NCBI GenBank assembly: GCA_003331305.1
Contig: QOQB01000002.1
Coordinates: forward strand, 62,001 to 126,000
Length of the DNA stretch: 64,000 nt
Source of the DNA: Flavobacteriales bacterium
GTDB lineage: Bacteria; Bacteroidota; Bacteroidia; Flavobacteriales; Flavobacteriaceae
Direction of reading: 5' to 3'
Shown: positions 48,365 to 57,439 of the stretch, in pieces
Layout: the number at the start of each line of letters is the position of its first letter
How positions within the stretch are numbered: position 1 is the stretch's first letter
Notes under the pieces: generated by a model
Seen by the model: the letters and a program-made list of their open reading frames with translations, nothing else
What the model was told of the DNA's origin: nothing
Databases searched by the model: none
Program-made: the position numbers and the translations under genes

Positions 48365-49095
48365 CCGTCAAATGTTTTTTTGGAGTGCTCGACTAAACCA
48401 TTTATTTTTTCCAACTCTTTTTTGGTCAAGTGCCGCCATGTACCCACACCCACATCTAATGAAACGTTCATAATCCGTATGCGTTTTAGTGTTATCACGT
48501 TATAGCCCAAATATTCGCACATACGCCTAATTTGGCGGTTTAGTCCTTGGGTAAGAATGATTTTAAAGGTTTTTTTGTGGGTTTGGGTTACCTCGCAAGG
48601 GCGTGTAACAGTATCCAAAATGGGAACGCCTTTGCTCATTTTTGCCACAAATTCTTTTGTTATGGGCTTATCCACAGTAACCACATATTCTTTTTCGTGA
48701 TGGTTTCGCGCACGTAGGATTTTATTGACGATATCGCCGTCGTTGGTTAAAAAAATCAAGCCCTCCGAAGGTTTATCTAACCTGCCAATAGGGAAAATTC
48801 GGGTCGGATAATTGATGTAGTCTACAATGTTGTTTTTCTCAAAACGTGTGTCGGTAGTGCACACAATCCCCACAGGTTTATTAAAGGCAATATAAACGGG
48901 TTTATCGGCTTTTTTATTTACTGAAACGCCGTCCACGGCAATGCTATCTTCTGAGGTAACTTTTAACCCCATGACCACAGGTTTTCCATTGACTGTTATT
49001 CTGCCTTCGTCTATGAGTTTGTCAGCCGCACGCCGAGAGCAATAGCCCAATTCGCTGAGGTATTTATTGATGCGAACTGCGGGTTTTTCAGCCAT
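48361..49095 (-). CDS. rluF: Pseudouridine synthase, RluF/RsuA family
   Basis: The 244-residue protein has an N-terminal S4 RNA-binding domain (R-I-N-K-Y-L-S-E-L-G-Y-C-S-R) and the catalytic I-G-R-L-D-K-P-S-E-G-L. RluF-type enzymes isomerise a uridine in 23S rRNA. I start at the ATG at 49095 (M-A-E-K-P-A-V-R), just outside the preceding gene's stop; the ORF track's start overlaps that gene. Confidence 0.9.
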   Translation of the reverse strand: MAEKPAVRINKYLSELGYCSRRAADKLIDEGRITVNGKPVVMGLKVTSEDSIAVDGVSVNKKADKPVYIAFNKPVGIVCTTDTRFEKNNIVDYINYPTRIFPIGRLDKPSEGLIFLTNDGDIVNKILRARNHHEKEYVVTVDKPITKEFVAKMSKGVPILDTVTRPCEVTQTHKKTFKIILTQGLNRQIRRMCEYLGYNVITLKRIRIMNVSLDVGVGTWRHLTKKELEKINGLVEHSKKTFDG

Positions 49096-49096
49096 A

Positions 49097-49792
49097 CTAC
49101 AATTGGATTTCCTCTCCAATATTTAATTTGAACTGGCGCCTGATAATCCCAACAAAAAGATATAAAAAAGGCGTATCTAACGCAGCGACTAAAATTTTAA
49201 AAATTACACTCGAAATCACCAATCCCCAGAAAATATCCCAAGGGAGTAATTCAAATGCGCAAAGGAGTAAAATAACAGTGGTAGAGTCGATGATTTGTGA
49301 GGCAAAGGTGGAGAAGTTATTTCGTAGCCATAGGTGTTTTCCCTTGGTAAGATTTTTCCAAAAATGATAAATGCGAATATCCACAAACTGAGCTGACAAA
49401 TAGGCAATCATAGACGCCAACACGGCAAGCGGCGACATGGCAAATACCTTTTGGAAGGTAGCGTCGTTAACAGGCGAGGTTTCAATAGCAGGCACTTCAC
49501 CTGCAACGAGCAGAATTCCAATGGAAAAGAAAGACGCAAAAATTCCAGCAATCACGACTTGGTTTGCACTCTTTTTCCCAAAAATTTCTGAAATGATATC
49601 TGTAATAAGAAACGTAATGGGGTAGGGCAAAATCCCAACCGATAATTCGAAGAGACGAAAACCCAATATTTCCCAATCAAATGGATACCAGTAAAAAAAC
49701 TTTTGAAAAATCAGGTTAGACACCACCAAAGAAGTAATGAACAACGCTGCCAAATACAAGTAAAGCTTTCGAGCTGCTGGTGTTGCCTGCAT
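49097..49792 (-). CDS. Queuosine precursor transporter, YhhQ/QPTR family
   Basis: The 231-residue membrane protein has about six helices and the VUT/YhhQ hallmarks F-L-I-T-D-I-I-S-E-I-F-G and the I-D-S-T-V-I-L-L region. Family members import queuosine precursors such as preQ0/preQ1, which fits the queG gene at 6.8 kb. It overlaps sppA by 1 nt and precedes rluF by 1 nt, suggesting an operon. Confidence 0.88.
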   Translation of the reverse strand: MQATPAARKLYLYLAALFITSLVVSNLIFQKFFYWYPFDWEILGFRLFELSVGILPYPITFLITDIISEIFGKKSANQVVIAGIFASFFSIGILLVAGEVPAIETSPVNDATFQKVFAMSPLAVLASMIAYLSAQFVDIRIYHFWKNLTKGKHLWLRNNFSTFASQIIDSTTVILLLCAFELLPWDIFWGLVISSVIFKILVAALDTPFLYLFVGIIRRQFKLNIGEEIQL

Positions 49793-51546
49793 TATTCAAT
49801 ATTGAGTGTATACGGCAAGCGTGTTTGAATTTGATTTGCAGGGTGTTGTAATGCCTTTGCGTTGTTAAGCCAAAGCCCGAGTTCGGGAGGTAATTGTTGT
49901 TTGATACTGCCAAATGGTCCACCAAACAACTCTCCTAGTACACTTTCTAGATCATCGTCATATTTTGGGTAATTCGTGACTCTATAATCATCAATTTCGG
50001 CAAGTGTTGCAGCACGACCTAAAGCTGTTTCGAGTCCGCCTAAGTGGTCTACAAGCCCAATCTCTTTTGCCTCAACGCCCGACCAAACACGCCCTTGAGC
50101 GATTTCGTGCACCTCCTCTTTGGTCATGCCTCTTCCAGTAGCAACACGAGACAAAAACGTTTGATACACCTGATTGATACCCACCTTTATTTCTTCTCTA
50201 GTAGCAGTACTTAGTGGTTCAAAGGGGGTGTAAAGTATAGCACGTTTATTTGTAGCAACCTGCTCGGCATTGATGCCCCAGCGATTTGCCAAACGATTTA
50301 CATTAGGTAAAACTCCCCAAACCCCTATAGACCCAGTTATGGTAGTGGGTTCAGCTATAATTTCATCTGCGTTGGCGGCAATGTAATATCCACCTGAAGC
50401 GGCGACATTCCCCATAGAAACCACCACTTTTTTAGTCTTTTTTAGGTGTTCAATCTCTTCCCAAATAAGCTCGGATGCGAGGGCGCTCCCACCTGGTGAA
50501 TTCACACGTAGCACTACGGCTTTAATGTTTTTCTTTTTACCGATTTTCTTTAGCGTTTTGATGATTTTTTCCTGCCCAATAATTTCAGCACCACCTTCGC
50601 CATAAATAATATCTCCTTGTGCGTATACTACAGCAATGCGGTTAAGGCCTCTGCCTTTTTTGGTGCCAGCAACGCTCAAGTAATCTGTAAAATTTACATA
50701 CTCAACATCCTCTTCATGTACACGTTCCGAAATTTTTTCTTTAAAAGCACGTCGTGTTGTGGCTCCATCTGCTAATGAGGCATTGACAGCGCGCTCTGCC
50801 GTCATTCCAGCAACGGTATCTGCCAGTCGGTCGAGCTCTTTTGCTGTCATGCCACGACTCTCCGAAATATCTGCCAGCATTTCATCCCAAATGTGATCCA
50901 AAAAAGACTGGATTTGTTCTCTGTTTTCAGTACTCATTTTGTCATCTAGAAAAGGTTCCACAGCACTTTTGTATTTCCCATTACGGATAACCTCCATGCT
51001 GATTCCTGATTTTTCTTGTGCAGATTTATAATAAAGTATTTCGGCACTAAGCCCACGAAAATCTACTGCTCCTTGTGGATGGACAAAAATCGAGTCGGCA
51101 ATTGAAGCCAAAAAATAATCTGATTGCCCGTAATAATCGCCGTAGGCGTAAACAAACTTCCCACTTTCTTTAAATTTAGCTAATGCGCCACGAACAGCCG
51201 AAATGTTGGATATTCCGCCAATGGCATTCATGTTTTGAATACTAATTCCCGATATGCGTTCATCATCCGCGGCTTTTGCAATAGCAGGAAGTATGACATT
51301 AAGGCCATAGGATTCGGGATCTAGTTCGAGGGCACTTGAAAACGAAAAACTTTGTGGTTCACGATCTTGAATGGGCACTTTCATATTCATGACCAACACC
51401 GTATTGTTTTCAATTTCTACGGCATCGTTATCTTCTTCAAGCAAAGCAACTGAACCGGCAATAAAAACAAATAGAAAAACAACTAAAAGCCCAATAGCTA
51501 TAAAAGTACCAAGGGCTGAACTGATTAAATTTTTAAAAAAACTCAT
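49792..51546 (-). CDS. sppA: Signal peptide peptidase SppA (67 kDa type)
   Basis: SppA is a membrane-anchored serine/lysine protease that degrades cleaved signal peptides. The 584-residue protein has an N-terminal helix, the catalytic Lys in N-G-K-Y-K-S-A-V-E-P and the Ser in N-V-A-A-S-G-G-Y-Y, in the two duplicated halves of the long-form enzyme. It is the first gene of the sppA-yhhQ-rluF run and diverges from folK. Confidence 0.95.
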   Translation of the reverse strand: MSFFKNLISSALGTFIAIGLLVVFLFVFIAGSVALLEEDNDAVEIENNTVLVMNMKVPIQDREPQSFSFSSALELDPESYGLNVILPAIAKAADDERISGISIQNMNAIGGISNISAVRGALAKFKESGKFVYAYGDYYGQSDYFLASIADSIFVHPQGAVDFRGLSAEILYYKSAQEKSGISMEVIRNGKYKSAVEPFLDDKMSTENREQIQSFLDHIWDEMLADISESRGMTAKELDRLADTVAGMTAERAVNASLADGATTRRAFKEKISERVHEEDVEYVNFTDYLSVAGTKKGRGLNRIAVVYAQGDIIYGEGGAEIIGQEKIIKTLKKIGKKKNIKAVVLRVNSPGGSALASELIWEEIEHLKKTKKVVVSMGNVAASGGYYIAANADEIIAEPTTITGSIGVWGVLPNVNRLANRWGINAEQVATNKRAILYTPFEPLSTATREEIKVGINQVYQTFLSRVATGRGMTKEEVHEIAQGRVWSGVEAKEIGLVDHLGGLETALGRAATLAEIDDYRVTNYPKYDDDLESVLGELFGGPFGSIKQQLPPELGLWLNNAKALQHPANQIQTRLPYTLNIE

Positions 51547-51563
51547 AATGTATAGGTATGTAT

Positions 51564-51571
51564 CAAAGATA
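51564..51571 (-). promoter_or_regulatory. -7 promoter element of sppA
   Basis: On the minus strand this reads TATCTTTG, an exact TAnnTTTG match, 17 nt before the sppA ATG. Confidence 0.55.
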
Positions 51572-51605
51572 AGGGTTTCCCATTTCTTTTCCGCATTTTT
51601 GCGTT

Positions 51606-52742
51606 ATGGCACTTGTATATATTTCAGCGGGCAGTAATTTGGGAAATCGTCTTGCGTTTTTACAGCAAGGTATTGATACATGTTCGCAACACATTGGGCG
51701 TGTTCAATCCATTTCTGCTGTTGTTGAAACCCCAGCGGTTGGTTTTGACGGAAATTCATTTTTGAATGCGTGTTTTTCAGTTGAAACAGAACTTTCGGCT
51801 TTGGAAGTTATGCAGCAGCTTTTGAATGTGGAAACAAAACACGGTCGAGTACGAAACGAGTCTGTTGGGTATCAAAACAGGACATTGGATTTGGACCTGC
51901 TTTATTACGATGATATGGTGCTGAACGAAGCCATTTTGACCTTACCTCATCCGTCTATGGAGAAGCGCCGATTTGTACTGCAACCACTTGCCGAAATTGC
52001 ACCAAATAAAGTGCATCCCATTTTGGAAAAAACCACGGAGTCGTTATTGGCAGCATGCAATGATGGAACAGCACTGCAAACAACCACCCAACCTCTTTTA
52101 CACCCTATCTATGCGCGCATAAAGCAACACGATTTTATTTGTGTTGAAGGAATTATTGGTAGTGGAAAAACAACACTCGCCAAAATATTGGCAGAAAAAT
52201 TGGGATACAAAACTCTTGAAGAGCGATTTGCAGAGAACCCATTCTTGCCCAAGTTTTACAGAAAGCCAAAACGTTTTGCTTTTCCGCTGGAATTATCGTT
52301 TTTGGCCGATAGATTTAAACAGATAAACGAAGAAGCTGAGCAGTTGGATTTGTTTAAATCGGGAGTGGTTTCAGATTACCATATGAGTAAGTCGTTGGTT
52401 TTTGCACAAAACACACTCAACGAAGACGAATATCCACTTTTTAAGCAACTATTTGAATTGATGTCACGCAGTGCTAACCAACCAAGTTTATGTATTTATT
52501 TACGGCAAAGCCCCGATCGTGCCAAAGCAAATATCAAAAAACGCGGGCGCAGTTACGAACAGCAAATCGAACTGGAGTACCTTGAAAAGCTAGCAACTGG
52601 ATATGATCAACATTTGCCCTATCTAAATACGTTAATGGCTGTAGCAGAAGTTGATATTTCGGATTTGGATTTTGTTCTTAATTCAAATGACCTAGACAAA
52701 TTACTACATCGAGTTATTGCACAGTTGGACGCAAGTGCATAA
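51606..52742 (+). CDS. folK: Fusion of FolK (HPPK) and a deoxynucleoside kinase
   Basis: Residues 1 to about 160 are 6-hydroxymethyl-7,8-dihydropterin pyrophosphokinase, with S-A-G-S-N-L-G-N-R and R-T-L-D-L-D-L-L-Y-Y-D and H-P-S-M. Residues about 175-378 are a deoxynucleoside kinase, with P-loop E-G-I-I-G-S-G-K-T-T, D-R-F-K-Q and S-D-Y-H-M-S-K-S. The two activities belong to folate synthesis and nucleotide salvage; the fusion is seen in other Flavobacteriia. A CATTTTTG box (one mismatch to the promoter consensus) ends 4 nt before the ATG. The 3' end overlaps the convergent methyltransferase gene by 29 nt. Confidence 0.93.
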   Translation: MALVYISAGSNLGNRLAFLQQGIDTCSQHIGRVQSISAVVETPAVGFDGNSFLNACFSVETELSALEVMQQLLNVETKHGRVRNESVGYQNRTLDLDLLYYDDMVLNEAILTLPHPSMEKRRFVLQPLAEIAPNKVHPILEKTTESLLAACNDGTALQTTTQPLLHPIYARIKQHDFICVEGIIGSGKTTLAKILAEKLGYKTLEERFAENPFLPKFYRKPKRFAFPLELSFLADRFKQINEEAEQLDLFKSGVVSDYHMSKSLVFAQNTLNEDEYPLFKQLFELMSRSANQPSLCIYLRQSPDRAKANIKKRGRSYEQQIELEYLEKLATGYDQHLPYLNTLMAVAEVDISDLDFVLNSNDLDKLLHRVIAQLDASA

Positions 52743-53253
52743 AAAAATGCCACAGTACCACACCAGCAGAAGTGGCTACATTAAGTGAATGTTTTGTGCC
52801 TAACTGTGGGATTTCTAATGCGGTTTGACACACATCAATAACTTCTTGTGACACCCCTTGAACTTCGTTTCCCAATACCAATACAGCAGTTTGGTCTGGA
52901 TTTGGTATGAGTTTGTTTAAAAACGTGGCTCCTTGTACTTGCTCTACGGCATAGCAATGCGCTCCTGATTGTCGCAAATCTGCCACCGCATTTTCCGCCG
53001 AAGTTTCATAACGCCAATCTACGCTTTCTGTTGCGCCTAGAGCTGTTTTATGAATGTCTTTGTGTGGAGGGGTGGGGGTTATGCCACAAAGAACAATCTC
53101 CGAAACTCGGAATGCATCTGCCGTGCGAAAAATAGCTCCGACATTATTTCTGCTGCGAATATTATCCAAAACCAAAATAATATTTGATTTTGGCGCAGCT
53201 TTAAATTCGGCTACGTCCATTCGGTTGAGCTCCTCCATGGTCCATTTTCGCAT
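52714..53253 (-). CDS. TrmH-family (SpoU) RNA 2'-O-methyltransferase
   Basis: SPOUT methyltransferases methylate the 2'-OH of ribose in rRNA or tRNA using SAM in a deep trefoil knot. The 179-residue protein shows N-I-R-S-R-N-N-V-G-A-I-F-R-T, L-V-L-G-N-E-V-Q-G-V and I-P-Q-L-G-T-K-H-S-L-N-V. The exact RNA target is not evident. The start at 53253 is fixed by the promoter box ending 4 nt upstream; the longer ORF would run through it. Confidence 0.93.
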   Translation of the reverse strand: MRKWTMEELNRMDVAEFKAAPKSNIILVLDNIRSRNNVGAIFRTADAFRVSEIVLCGITPTPPHKDIHKTALGATESVDWRYETSAENAVADLRQSGAHCYAVEQVQGATFLNKLIPNPDQTAVLVLGNEVQGVSQEVIDVCQTALEIPQLGTKHSLNVATSAGVVLWHFFMHLRPTVQ

Positions 53254-53257
53254 GGTG

Positions 53258-53265
53258 CAAATGTA
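53258..53265 (-). promoter_or_regulatory. -7 promoter element of the TrmH-family gene
   Basis: The minus strand reads TACATTTG followed by CACC and the ATG. It is an exact TAnnTTTG match, giving a leader of only a few bases. Confidence 0.6.
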
Positions 53266-53316
53266 CGGATTGTGTTTGGCTAAAATTGGTAAATTAGCAC
53301 GAACTAAACCCACGAT

Positions 53317-55896
53317 TTGTCCGCAAAGAAAACAGCCAAAGAAACGCCCTTGATGAAACAATACAATCAAATCAAGGTAAAATACCCTGATGCTATATTG
53401 TTGTTTCGTGTGGGGGATTTTTACGAGACTTTTGGGCAAGATGCAGTAAAGGCGGCACGTATTTTAGGAATTTTACTCACCAAGCGCGGGGCAGGAAGTA
53501 CTAGTGAGACTGAATTAGCAGGATTTCCGCATCATTCTTTACATACCTATTTACCCAAATTGGTGCGAGCTGGACAGCGCGTCGCTATTTGTGATCAATT
53601 GGAAGATCCCAAACTGACCAAAAAAATTGTAAAACGCGGGGTTACAGAACTGGTGACACCTGGTGTTACCCTTACCGACGGAGTTTTAGATGAAAAAAGC
53701 AATAATTTTTTAGGCGCTTTATATATGCATCAAAACACTATTGGCTTTGCCTATTTGGATATTTCCACAGGTGAGTTTCAATGGGCAGAAGGCAGCACTT
53801 CCGAGATTAGTACTCTTTTACAGCAACTAGAAGTAAAAGAATTGTTGATTCCCAAGCCACAACGCAAAACAATTGCAGCAGTTTTGGGAGACAATCTACC
53901 CTATTTTTTGTTGGAAGATTGGGTATTTCAAGCAGAGTATGCTTCAGAAAAACTCATGCAGCATTTTGGCATTAAAACGCTTAAAGGCTTTGGATTTGAC
54001 GGTGCTGAATTTGGAATGATTGCCGCAGGAGTTGTCTTACACTATCTGTTAGAAACAGAACACGCCAAACTGGGGCATTTGGCCCAACTAAAACGCCACA
54101 ATCCACAACAACAGGTTTGGATGGATCGGTTTACGGTTCGGAATTTAGAACTTATTTCCCCAAATGCACCAGAAGCGATTACACTTTTGGATGTGATAGA
54201 TCATACCGCTACAGCCATGGGTGGTAGACTGCTCCGAAGGTGGATTACTGCACCGCTAACAGAAATTGAACGCATTAATCAACGGTTAGATAGTGTGAAT
54301 TATTTCACATTAAACCCTAGGATGCATGAGCAAGTAGGAGCGAGTTTAAAGCAAATGAATGATGTGGAGCGGTTGGTAGCAAAAATTGCTACAGGACGCA
54401 TTAATCCCAAAGAAGTAAATGCGTTAAAGACTGCCCTTGCACAAACAACCAAACTCACCACATTACTTGCTGACGCTGCAGCTGTAGCGCCTCTTTTGGC
54501 ACGTATAGAAAACAGCACGGAAGTACAAGAGCACATTACACGTTGGTTGTCAGCAGAAGCGCCAACGCAGTTGGGCAAAGGGATTACAATTGCTAAGGGT
54601 ATTTCAGCAGAGCTGGATGAGTTGCGGACTCTTGCACAAGGAGGGCGCGATACCTTGGACGCCATGCTGGAACGCGAAACGGAACGCACGGGTATACCTT
54701 CTTTAAAAATTGCATTTAATAATGTGTTTGGGTATTACATTGAAGTACGGAACTTACACAAAGACAAAGTCCCTGAGGAGTGGGTCCGCAAACAAACCTT
54801 AGTTAACGCAGAGCGTTATATTACAGATGAGCTGAAGTCTTATGAAACTAAAATTTTAGGTGCTGAGGAACGCATTGCTGTATTGGAACTTCAGTTGTTT
54901 CAAGAATTAATCCAACATCTATTTCCTTACATTCAGTCATTGCAAACTACAGCAAAATGTGTGGCGCAATTGGACGTGCTTAGCGGATTTGCGTTATTGG
55001 CAATCAAACAAAAATATTGCCGTCCTGAGTTTGTGACTAATGCTTCGCTGGAGATCATTCAAGGAAGGCATCCTGTAATTGAGCAGCAACTCCCTCATGA
55101 AAGCCCATATATTCCAAATGACGTGTATTTGGACAATGACGAGCAGCAAATCATCATGATTACTGGCCCCAATATGTCGGGCAAGTCTGCCATTTTACGT
55201 CAAACAGCATTGATTGTATTGTTGGCACAAATGGGAAGTTATGTACCCGCAGCAGAAGTTCGATTAGGAATTGTAGATAAGCTTTTTACTAGAGTAGGCG
55301 CAAGCGATAATATATCTAAGGGAGAGTCAACCTTTATGGTAGAAATGCATGAAACGGCTGCGATTATGAACAACATATCAGCGCGCAGTTTGATATTGTT
55401 GGATGAAATTGGACGTGGTACCAGCACCTATGATGGTATTTCTATTGCATGGGCGTTGGCGGAGTATGTACATGAACATCCCATAAAGCCAAAAACATTA
55501 TTTGCCACACATTACCACGAACTAAATGCCATGTCTGAACAGTTTAGTCGTATTAAAAACTACAATGTTTCAGTTCAAGAGGTAGCTGATGATGTCTTGT
55601 TTTTACGCAAACTCGTATCGGGTGGCAGTGCGCACAGCTTTGGGATTCATGTGGCAAAAATGGCAGGAATGCCCAAGTGGATTTTGGAACGTTCCAAACA
55701 AATGCTACAACAACTAGAAGCCACACGCCACGCCACAGAGACTGCCGAAAAGCCCATGCAATTGAGTATGTTTCAGTTAGATGACCCGTTGCTTGAAGAT
55801 GTGCGTAAACAAATAGTGGCGCTCAACATTGACGAACTGACACCGTTAGAGGCGCTTATGCAGCTTAATGAATTAAAACGAAAACTCGAAAAATAG
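53317..55896 (+). CDS. mutS: DNA mismatch repair protein MutS
   Basis: MutS recognises mismatches and recruits MutL. The 859-residue protein has the mismatch-wedge motif G-D-F-Y-E-T-F-G, the ATPase Walker A T-G-P-N-M-S-G-K-S and Walker B L-I-L-L-D-E-I-G-R-G-T-S-T. A TTG start at 53317 gives an N-terminus (S-A-K-K-T-A-K-E-T-P-L-M-K-Q-Y) like that of relatives; the ATG at 53353 (M-K-Q-Y) is the alternative. It diverges from the TrmH-family gene, about 60 nt away. Confidence 0.96.
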   Translation: MSAKKTAKETPLMKQYNQIKVKYPDAILLFRVGDFYETFGQDAVKAARILGILLTKRGAGSTSETELAGFPHHSLHTYLPKLVRAGQRVAICDQLEDPKLTKKIVKRGVTELVTPGVTLTDGVLDEKSNNFLGALYMHQNTIGFAYLDISTGEFQWAEGSTSEISTLLQQLEVKELLIPKPQRKTIAAVLGDNLPYFLLEDWVFQAEYASEKLMQHFGIKTLKGFGFDGAEFGMIAAGVVLHYLLETEHAKLGHLAQLKRHNPQQQVWMDRFTVRNLELISPNAPEAITLLDVIDHTATAMGGRLLRRWITAPLTEIERINQRLDSVNYFTLNPRMHEQVGASLKQMNDVERLVAKIATGRINPKEVNALKTALAQTTKLTTLLADAAAVAPLLARIENSTEVQEHITRWLSAEAPTQLGKGITIAKGISAELDELRTLAQGGRDTLDAMLERETERTGIPSLKIAFNNVFGYYIEVRNLHKDKVPEEWVRKQTLVNAERYITDELKSYETKILGAEERIAVLELQLFQELIQHLFPYIQSLQTTAKCVAQLDVLSGFALLAIKQKYCRPEFVTNASLEIIQGRHPVIEQQLPHESPYIPNDVYLDNDEQQIIMITGPNMSGKSAILRQTALIVLLAQMGSYVPAAEVRLGIVDKLFTRVGASDNISKGESTFMVEMHETAAIMNNISARSLILLDEIGRGTSTYDGISIAWALAEYVHEHPIKPKTLFATHYHELNAMSEQFSRIKNYNVSVQEVADDVLFLRKLVSGGSAHSFGIHVAKMAGMPKWILERSKQMLQQLEATRHATETAEKPMQLSMFQLDDPLLEDVRKQIVALNIDELTPLEALMQLNELKRKLEK

Positions 55897-55922
55897 TATT
55901 GCGCAAGAAACATAGATTTTCA

Positions 55923-55930
55923 TACATTTG
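55923..55930 (+). promoter_or_regulatory. -7 promoter element of the tRNA-Gly/tRNA-Leu unit
   Basis: TACATTTG matches TAnnTTTG, 10 nt before tRNA-Gly; ATTG lies about 21 nt upstream as a possible -33. Confidence 0.55.
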
Positions 55931-55940
55931 CGTTCCAAAT

Positions 55941-56012
55941 GCGAAAGTAGCTCAGGGGTAGAGCATCACCTTGCCAAGGTGAGGGTCGCGGGTTCAAATC
56001 CCGTCTTTCGCT
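55941..56012 (+). tRNA. tRNA-Gly (anticodon GCC)
   Basis: The 72-nt cloverleaf has acceptor GCGAAAG/CTTTCGC, D arm GCTC/GAGC, anticodon stem TCACC/GGTGA with loop TTGCCAA (anticodon GCC), and T arm GCGGG/CCCGT with TTCAAAT. The 3' CCA is not encoded. Confidence 0.97.
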
Positions 56013-56025
56013 CTTTTTAGTCCAA

Positions 56026-56111
56026 GCTGAAGTGGTGGAATTGGTAGACACGTTGGACTTAAAATCCAATGAGCAGTAATGTTCGTGCGGGTTCAAGTCC
56101 CGCCTTCAGTA
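56026..56111 (+). tRNA. tRNA-Leu (anticodon UAA)
   Basis: This 86-nt class II tRNA has acceptor GCTGAAG/CTTCAGT, anticodon stem TTGGA/TCCAA with loop CTTAAAA (anticodon TAA), a long variable arm and T arm GCGGG/CCCGC. It is 13 nt after tRNA-Gly and probably cotranscribed. CCA is not encoded. Confidence 0.96.
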
Positions 56112-56112
56112 C

Positions 56113-56143
56113 AAAAGCCCGCACCTGCCTGTGGGCTTTTTTT
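56113..56143 (+). terminator. Intrinsic terminator after the tRNA pair
   Basis: AAAAGCCC and GGGCTTTT form the stem, extended by CAC/GTG around a small loop, and end in a T-run two bases after tRNA-Leu. Confidence 0.9.
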
Positions 56144-56254
56144 CTAAACGCTAAATTCCAATTGAAAGGTATAGTTTATGCGTAGTTGCGAGGGCTAACA
56201 CCTAAACTGCCTGGTCTTATTAAAACCAATGGCTAGCATAACTAGCAAAAAGTA

Positions 56255-57166
56255 TTATTGGTTCAATTTATCTTTAAAAAACCCAACCAATGAATTATAT
56301 TTTTTTTTAGCACGAGGGTATCTTAAATGAGCTTCGATATTTAGACTGTCCATTTTTTCTTTAAGTGCAATACCAAAATCCACATGATGAACGATCCAAC
56401 CTCTAATTTTATTTACATTGTTGGGCACGGGAGCATTTGGTCTCATTCCATATTGCATAAAAATAGGGGGGTCATCTTTAGAAATTAATACCAATGCAGA
56501 AATACTTTTTGCTACTTCATTGGCTTTCTTAACGGATTTTGCACCATAGTTTTGACGAATACTTTTTCTAAAACTCACCACTTCTTCAGGCGCATATTTT
56601 GCTATATGTCTACGCCAAAAATCAGATTCCATAGTAGTTTGCCCTCCTTTTGTAGCCACACAAGTTACCCGAGTCGACTCTCTTTCAATAGGGCTCTTGC
56701 TATTAACATTAGCCATTTCATCACTAAAAGCAAGCCACATAGATATTTGGGCACCTGCTGAGCCTCCCCATACACCAATCTTGTCTTTATTTATACCCCA
56801 TGATTCTGCTTGAGAACGAATAAATTGCAGGGCTTTTTTTGCATCGTTGTGTGCTCCTGGCAGTGGAACAATTGTTTTGTATCGGTAATTGATAGAAGCC
56901 ACCGAAATGCCAGCTGCTAATAATTGTGTTAGCTCATTTCCATTGATTTTTTCTTTACTGCCTGCACTAAAACCGCCTCCGTGGATGTATATGGCCAAAG
57001 GAGTTTGTTTGTTTTTGTCTGCAAACCAAATATCCAATACATTTCGCTCATGCTCGCCATAGGTAACATTTGGTAAATCTGGTTTTGGCTTATTGGTTTG
57101 AGCATAAGAAAAAGTAGATACATTAAATACAAGTATAATTGTTATAAAGGTTTTGAGCGTTTTCAT
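56255..57166 (-). CDS. Secreted alpha/beta hydrolase (carbohydrate-esterase or lipase-like)
   Basis: The 303-residue protein has a signal peptide (ending S-Y-A-Q-T) and the BD-FAE/HSL-type fold: oxyanion motif I-H-G-G-G-F-S-A-G and nucleophile G-G-S-A-G-A, with a probable catalytic His in V-H-H-V-D-F-G. Related enzymes deacetylate or de-esterify polysaccharides. It faces away from a secreted agarase-like gene and lies 2 kb from the xylose genes, so a role on acylated sugar polymers is plausible but unproven. TATGTTTA, 4 nt before its ATG, is a near-consensus promoter. Confidence 0.85.
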   Translation of the reverse strand: MKTLKTFITIILVFNVSTFSYAQTNKPKPDLPNVTYGEHERNVLDIWFADKNKQTPLAIYIHGGGFSAGSKEKINGNELTQLLAAGISVASINYRYKTIVPLPGAHNDAKKALQFIRSQAESWGINKDKIGVWGGSAGAQISMWLAFSDEMANVNSKSPIERESTRVTCVATKGGQTTMESDFWRRHIAKYAPEEVVSFRKSIRQNYGAKSVKKANEVAKSISALVLISKDDPPIFMQYGMRPNAPVPNNVNKIRGWIVHHVDFGIALKEKMDSLNIEAHLRYPRAKKKYNSLVGFFKDKLNQ

Positions 57167-57170
57167 TTAT

Positions 57171-57178
57171 TAAACATA
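57171..57178 (-). promoter_or_regulatory. Candidate -7 element of the esterase gene
   Basis: The minus strand reads TATGTTTA, one mismatch from TAnnTTTG, 4 nt before the ATG, the same spacing as several other genes in the window. Confidence 0.35.
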
Positions 57179-57310
57179 ATAATAAAATTTAAGATGAATT
57201 AAATTTTATTTTTTTAAATGGGGTAATGCCCTGCTACACAGAGTGAGGTTCGGGATTTTGAATATCGAGTTTACTCTTATATTCAAATAGTCACTGAGAA
57301 CCTTGCTAAA

Positions 57311-57334
57311 TTTTCTTAAATTTAATTAAGAAAA
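57311..57334 (+). repeat. Inverted repeat in the leader of the agarase-like gene
   Basis: TTTTCTTAA and TTAAGAAAA form a 9-bp stem with loop ATTTAA. The sequence TTAAGAAAAA recurs at 57425-57434, just before the ATG, so the leader carries a repeated element that could bind a regulator. Confidence 0.45.
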
Positions 57335-57367
57335 AGGTCGATAATTGGACTACGTTGTGTACCGAAC

Positions 57368-57404
57368 GGGATAAATCTTCTTTTTTAGATTTACCCCTTT
57401 TTTT
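57368..57404 (+). terminator. Putative attenuator (intrinsic terminator) in the leader of the agarase-like gene
   Basis: GGGATAAATCT pairs with AGATTTACCCC (10 of 11 pairs) and is followed by seven T residues, 35 nt before the start codon. No plus-strand gene ends upstream (the esterase is on the other strand), so it would end only a leader RNA. I see no recognised riboswitch class upstream. Confidence 0.5.
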
Positions 57405-57439
57405 AATAAATACCTTAAATTGGGTTAAGAAAAATTTAG

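Noticed and set aside
56144-56254. Integrated element next to the tRNA pair
   Set aside because: No integrase, direct repeat of a tRNA 3' end or phage gene is present, so an attachment site is not supported.
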